From Phoronis australis (taxonomy: Eukaryota; Phoronida; Phoronidae): a stretch of 64,000 nucleotides of DNA. The notes below the pieces were generated by a model. It did no database searches. It was not told the DNA's origin and worked only from the letters and a program-made list of their open reading frames with translations. The stretch covers positions 325,942 through 389,941 of the forward strand of contig NMRA01000177.1 in assembly GCA_002633005.1 (NCBI GenBank). The letters run 5' to 3'. Below, one piece after another: positions 61,120-64,000 of the stretch. The translations under genes and the position numbers were made by a program. Within the stretch, counting starts at the first letter, position 1. Every line of letters begins with the position of its first letter.

Positions 61120-62384
61120 ACAGCCAATCACAGGGTAGCTAGCGGTCGACAAGCGTGTCACGTAGTAGGGAGGTCCAGTATTCGTGTGTTCTAAAAAGAT
61201 CGAGATGAGCTCCTGTGGTGCAAAGCAGGTTGTGATAAGTGAAAATTGTATGCAGTGGTTGATACAAGTATTCTAGTGTCTTTGGTGATAGGGAGATTTT
61301 TCCAGTCCATCGCTCCTTCTTGTTAGCAATGTCGGTCTAGTAACGCGTCGAATTTTCTCTGCATTTTTTTGTCATTGTTGATTTTTTCTTCCTAACTTTG
61401 TTTTGTGAGTGAATGCTATCACAGAGTCAACTTGTATTCTTTTGGGTCATTTTTATCTTACGTGGTTCTGTAAAGAGGCAAGGAACGTTAGAGCTCGTCA
61501 AAAATATCTTTTAAACAATTCCTGACGAAAGTACCATCTCACAACTTCTAGTACATAGTAATTCACTTTCCCTTGTGAGGAAATTTCCAGAAAAAATCAC
61601 AAGATTCACGATTTTTGAAATACGCGTGATGAAAAAAACTCAGTGGTTAAATCGTTCAATATTGCAATTTGGTCTATTTATCGCGTTCCAGACCTCTTTT
61701 AGGCATATACTTTCTACATGTGCTCTCGATTGATTACTAGTAACATTGAACAGATTTTCTTTACCGAGACCAAAACTTGCTAAGATTGTCACTTTTTTCC
61801 TTTCTAAGGACGTCTGCCTTGCAATGAACTTCAAATTTTAACCCCCCTTTTAAATATTTCGTTTCCGCTCAACCCAACCTTCCTCTGATTGGAATTGATC
61901 AGACGGTAAGATATTCCATTTAGTATTGTCGCGTCATGCTGGTTTTTATGAAAACTATTTTTTGTGTTGAAAACCAAAATAATGCCCTTGTTACGCTGCA
62001 CACATTTCTTAAACGGTTACACCAGGGGGAGCAAACTTCATTTTATTTCATGCCTAACCGATTGCTTTTCCATAACAGCTGTTGGGTAAAAGTCATGTTT
62101 ACAATAATGTGTGAAAGTGTGAAATTAAACTGCTGGTTTGCACCATGCAGTGTGCTAAACACCCACATAGTCTTCCAGTGAAAATGGTCCCGTCTACTTT
62201 CTGCTCTGTCTCGCAGCGGGTGATTAAGTTGTTAATGCAGCGAAATCTCACCAATTTAGGACACAGTATGACTTGGCGCGTTAAATTTTACGTGATCATT
62301 CTGTCATTGAAACGTGTACAGAATCAAACTAAACGTTTTTGCATGTTCAAGTTTTGTAGCATGGCCATCGTCCGGCGAAGTTTT

Positions 62385-62485
62385 TAAAAATTGTGGGCCA
62401 TTACAATAATGTTAGATGTCTTTGAAGAATGAAAAAATGTCATTTTGGCGATTAGTCTTGTCTGAAATTGGTGGGATTTTATCAT
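62385..62485 (+). repeat. Dispersed repeat B fragment
   Basis: Partner of the copy at 14870. It reads ttgtgggccattacaata, then tttgaagaatgaaaaaatg and ttgtctgaaattggtggg. Confidence 0.6.
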
Positions 62486-64000
62486 ATCTGCTGTCTGGTC
62501 GTGGTTTTGTGCCAGGAGTCTGGTGCACCCTGGGGGCATTGTCATGTAAAGAGGAAACTCTTGGGTTTTCATTGTTTAATGGGCCATTAAAACAATGATT
62601 CAGTGATGGCCACTTCCAGCATTAATTTGGTCTAGTTGCAAACACCAGCGTCAATTTATGAATGTGAATCATGACTCTGAAACAGCCGTAGATCTGAGAG
62701 GGCCCATTTTTATTTTTATCTGAAATTTAAATAACTTGCCACTGTTAAAATGCCGATAAAATGGATTCCGGGTAGTGACAACGTATGGTGGTGGTGTTGA
62801 ATTCAGTTTGTCCGAGCTTATAACTGTTGTGACTAGTGCAGTGGCCTATCCTAAATTGAGCTTGTGTTCATTTATTTCAAGAGTGGGTGTGTTTGTTAAT
62901 TTTTTTCTGTGGAGACATGTTCTGCAATGGACCGTGCTATAAATAGACAACTCTCTGGGGGGGGCTTAACAGCTAATTTGAATTTACGTGGAATTTGTAA
63001 AATAACTTAAAATCAGCCATCACAACGTCTTTTTTTGGTGGTAACACTGTGTTTAGATATTTATAGAAATGCAAATAGGTAATGCAAATTTTATGTAAAA
63101 CATTACTTTGACTAATGCTTTTACTGACTACTGAGTCATGTAGCAAGTTCTGACCTTGAAATCTTTGTGTTTAATTAAAGCAGGTTTTAGTAAGTAACCG
63201 TTATCGACCTTCATGAATCTGTCCCTTCTGAGGTGAAGTTTGGGTAGTGGTTGAAGACAAGAATATGTTAGAAAAGCTATTAAAGAACGATTTTGTGAAA
63301 TGGCTCAACAAGCATAAGTGCGGTTGTAACGATGAGTTGCTGTGGTGGCTACAATGTACGTCAAAACCTAACATTATTATGCATTGGATACATTTAAGTT
63401 TTGAGAGTATTTTGCAGCAACTATGCAAAGCTTTGAGAAACAGTAAACTGGCTGATTTTAGCAATAGTTACAGGGTTCCTGCATTTTGAGAACCAGTTTG
63501 ACGCGTGTTATTCTGGGGAGAAAACTGGCTCTAGAAATGCGGGGCCCTCGTTAGTGACTATGGTATTACCCAAGATCTGCTGTACTCCAAATATGAGACA
63601 GACATTGGTCTTGGTACTGTACTTCATTAGTTCTGCATTTCATTAGTTATTACCCGTTTGCCTGACAGTGTTTAATGTTATAAACCTTTAAACTGGTCTT
63701 GTTATGGTTAATTTATCAAGTGCTGGTAGGCTGTTATTTCATTACCAAAATAGAGTTTCTCCAAGCCTCCCAATGTTGTACTGCTGTGAGAACTTCTCTT
63801 ACTAACAAGCTGCTGTCATAGGTATCATTGTAAAATTTTAAAAAATTTGGTTAGCAGGAATAACTGTGGCTGATGCCCACGCGAAAGTTACTTTGGTCGA
63901 TCTTCAGTGTGTGTTTCAAACAGCAGTAAATTCGGGTTCGACTGTTGGGCAATGTTTACCGTAGGCAGGCCTGTCTTTGTGGTCCTTAACCCGAATGAAA

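Larger units (their letters stand above)
51418..64000 (+). other. Intron 11 (incomplete)
   Basis: At least 12.6 kb after the phase-2 donor of exon 11. I checked pyrimidine-tract acceptors for a phase-compatible continuation and found none with a good donor. Contents are two family A copies, a triple tandem repeat at 60989-61119, the candidate first exon at 60158, a phase-incompatible candidate exon at 60405-60515 and a protein-like frame at 63241-63489. Confidence 0.65.

Overview
This window comes from an intron-rich animal genome. It has about 40% GC, no operons, 1-10 kb introns with GT-AG borders, many small dispersed inverted-repeat elements, and short tandem repeats including a (GTCC)n-associated element of the type common in marine invertebrates. 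Nothing fixes the species. Because one gene resembles the shared ancestor of two vertebrate paralogues, an invertebrate (non-vertebrate deuterostome or lophotrochozoan) is the best guess.

I can support one gene, on the + strand: the 5' half of a Rho guanine-nucleotide exchange factor of the AKAP13 (AKAP-Lbc)/ARHGEF28 (p190RhoGEF) family. Eleven coding exons fit together with consistent phases: 9087-9453, 15861-15904, 19127-19277, 28283-28585, 30703-30886, 35882-36021, 40381-40509, 41523-41924, 42638-42705, 44275-44365 and 51012-51417. Together they give 761 codons plus two bases. The protein starts with a charged leader (1-122) and a strand matching the vertebrate N-terminus (123-187). A beta-rich and helical region (188-288) and an ankyrin-like segment (289-349) follow, and then a long, mostly acidic, disordered linker. 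The C1, DH and PH domains must lie beyond base 64000, so intron 11 is at least 12.5 kb.

Two exons occur twice. Exon 2 (44 nt) lies in a 1.7-kb near-duplicate (15148-16850 and 17135-18819). Exon 3 (151 nt) lies in a 0.57-kb duplicate (18894-19464 and 19466-20033). In each case the second copy begins directly after a single N (17134, 19465). The order 2-2'-3-3', with frame-breaking consequences if both copies were spliced, points to unmerged allelic contig ends rather than real duplication. The extra sequence 16851-17133 then looks like a (GTCC)n element present on one haplotype only.

The remaining sequence is 5' flank (1-9086) and introns. It holds a long foldback element (1638-2090), three MITE-like inverted-repeat elements (5445-5805, 9583-10009, 12058-12329), a roughly 500-bp MITE family with about ten copies mostly between 36 and 56 kb, several minisatellites and scattered CTCF-like motifs. 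I found no convincing tRNA, rRNA, transposase or second protein gene.
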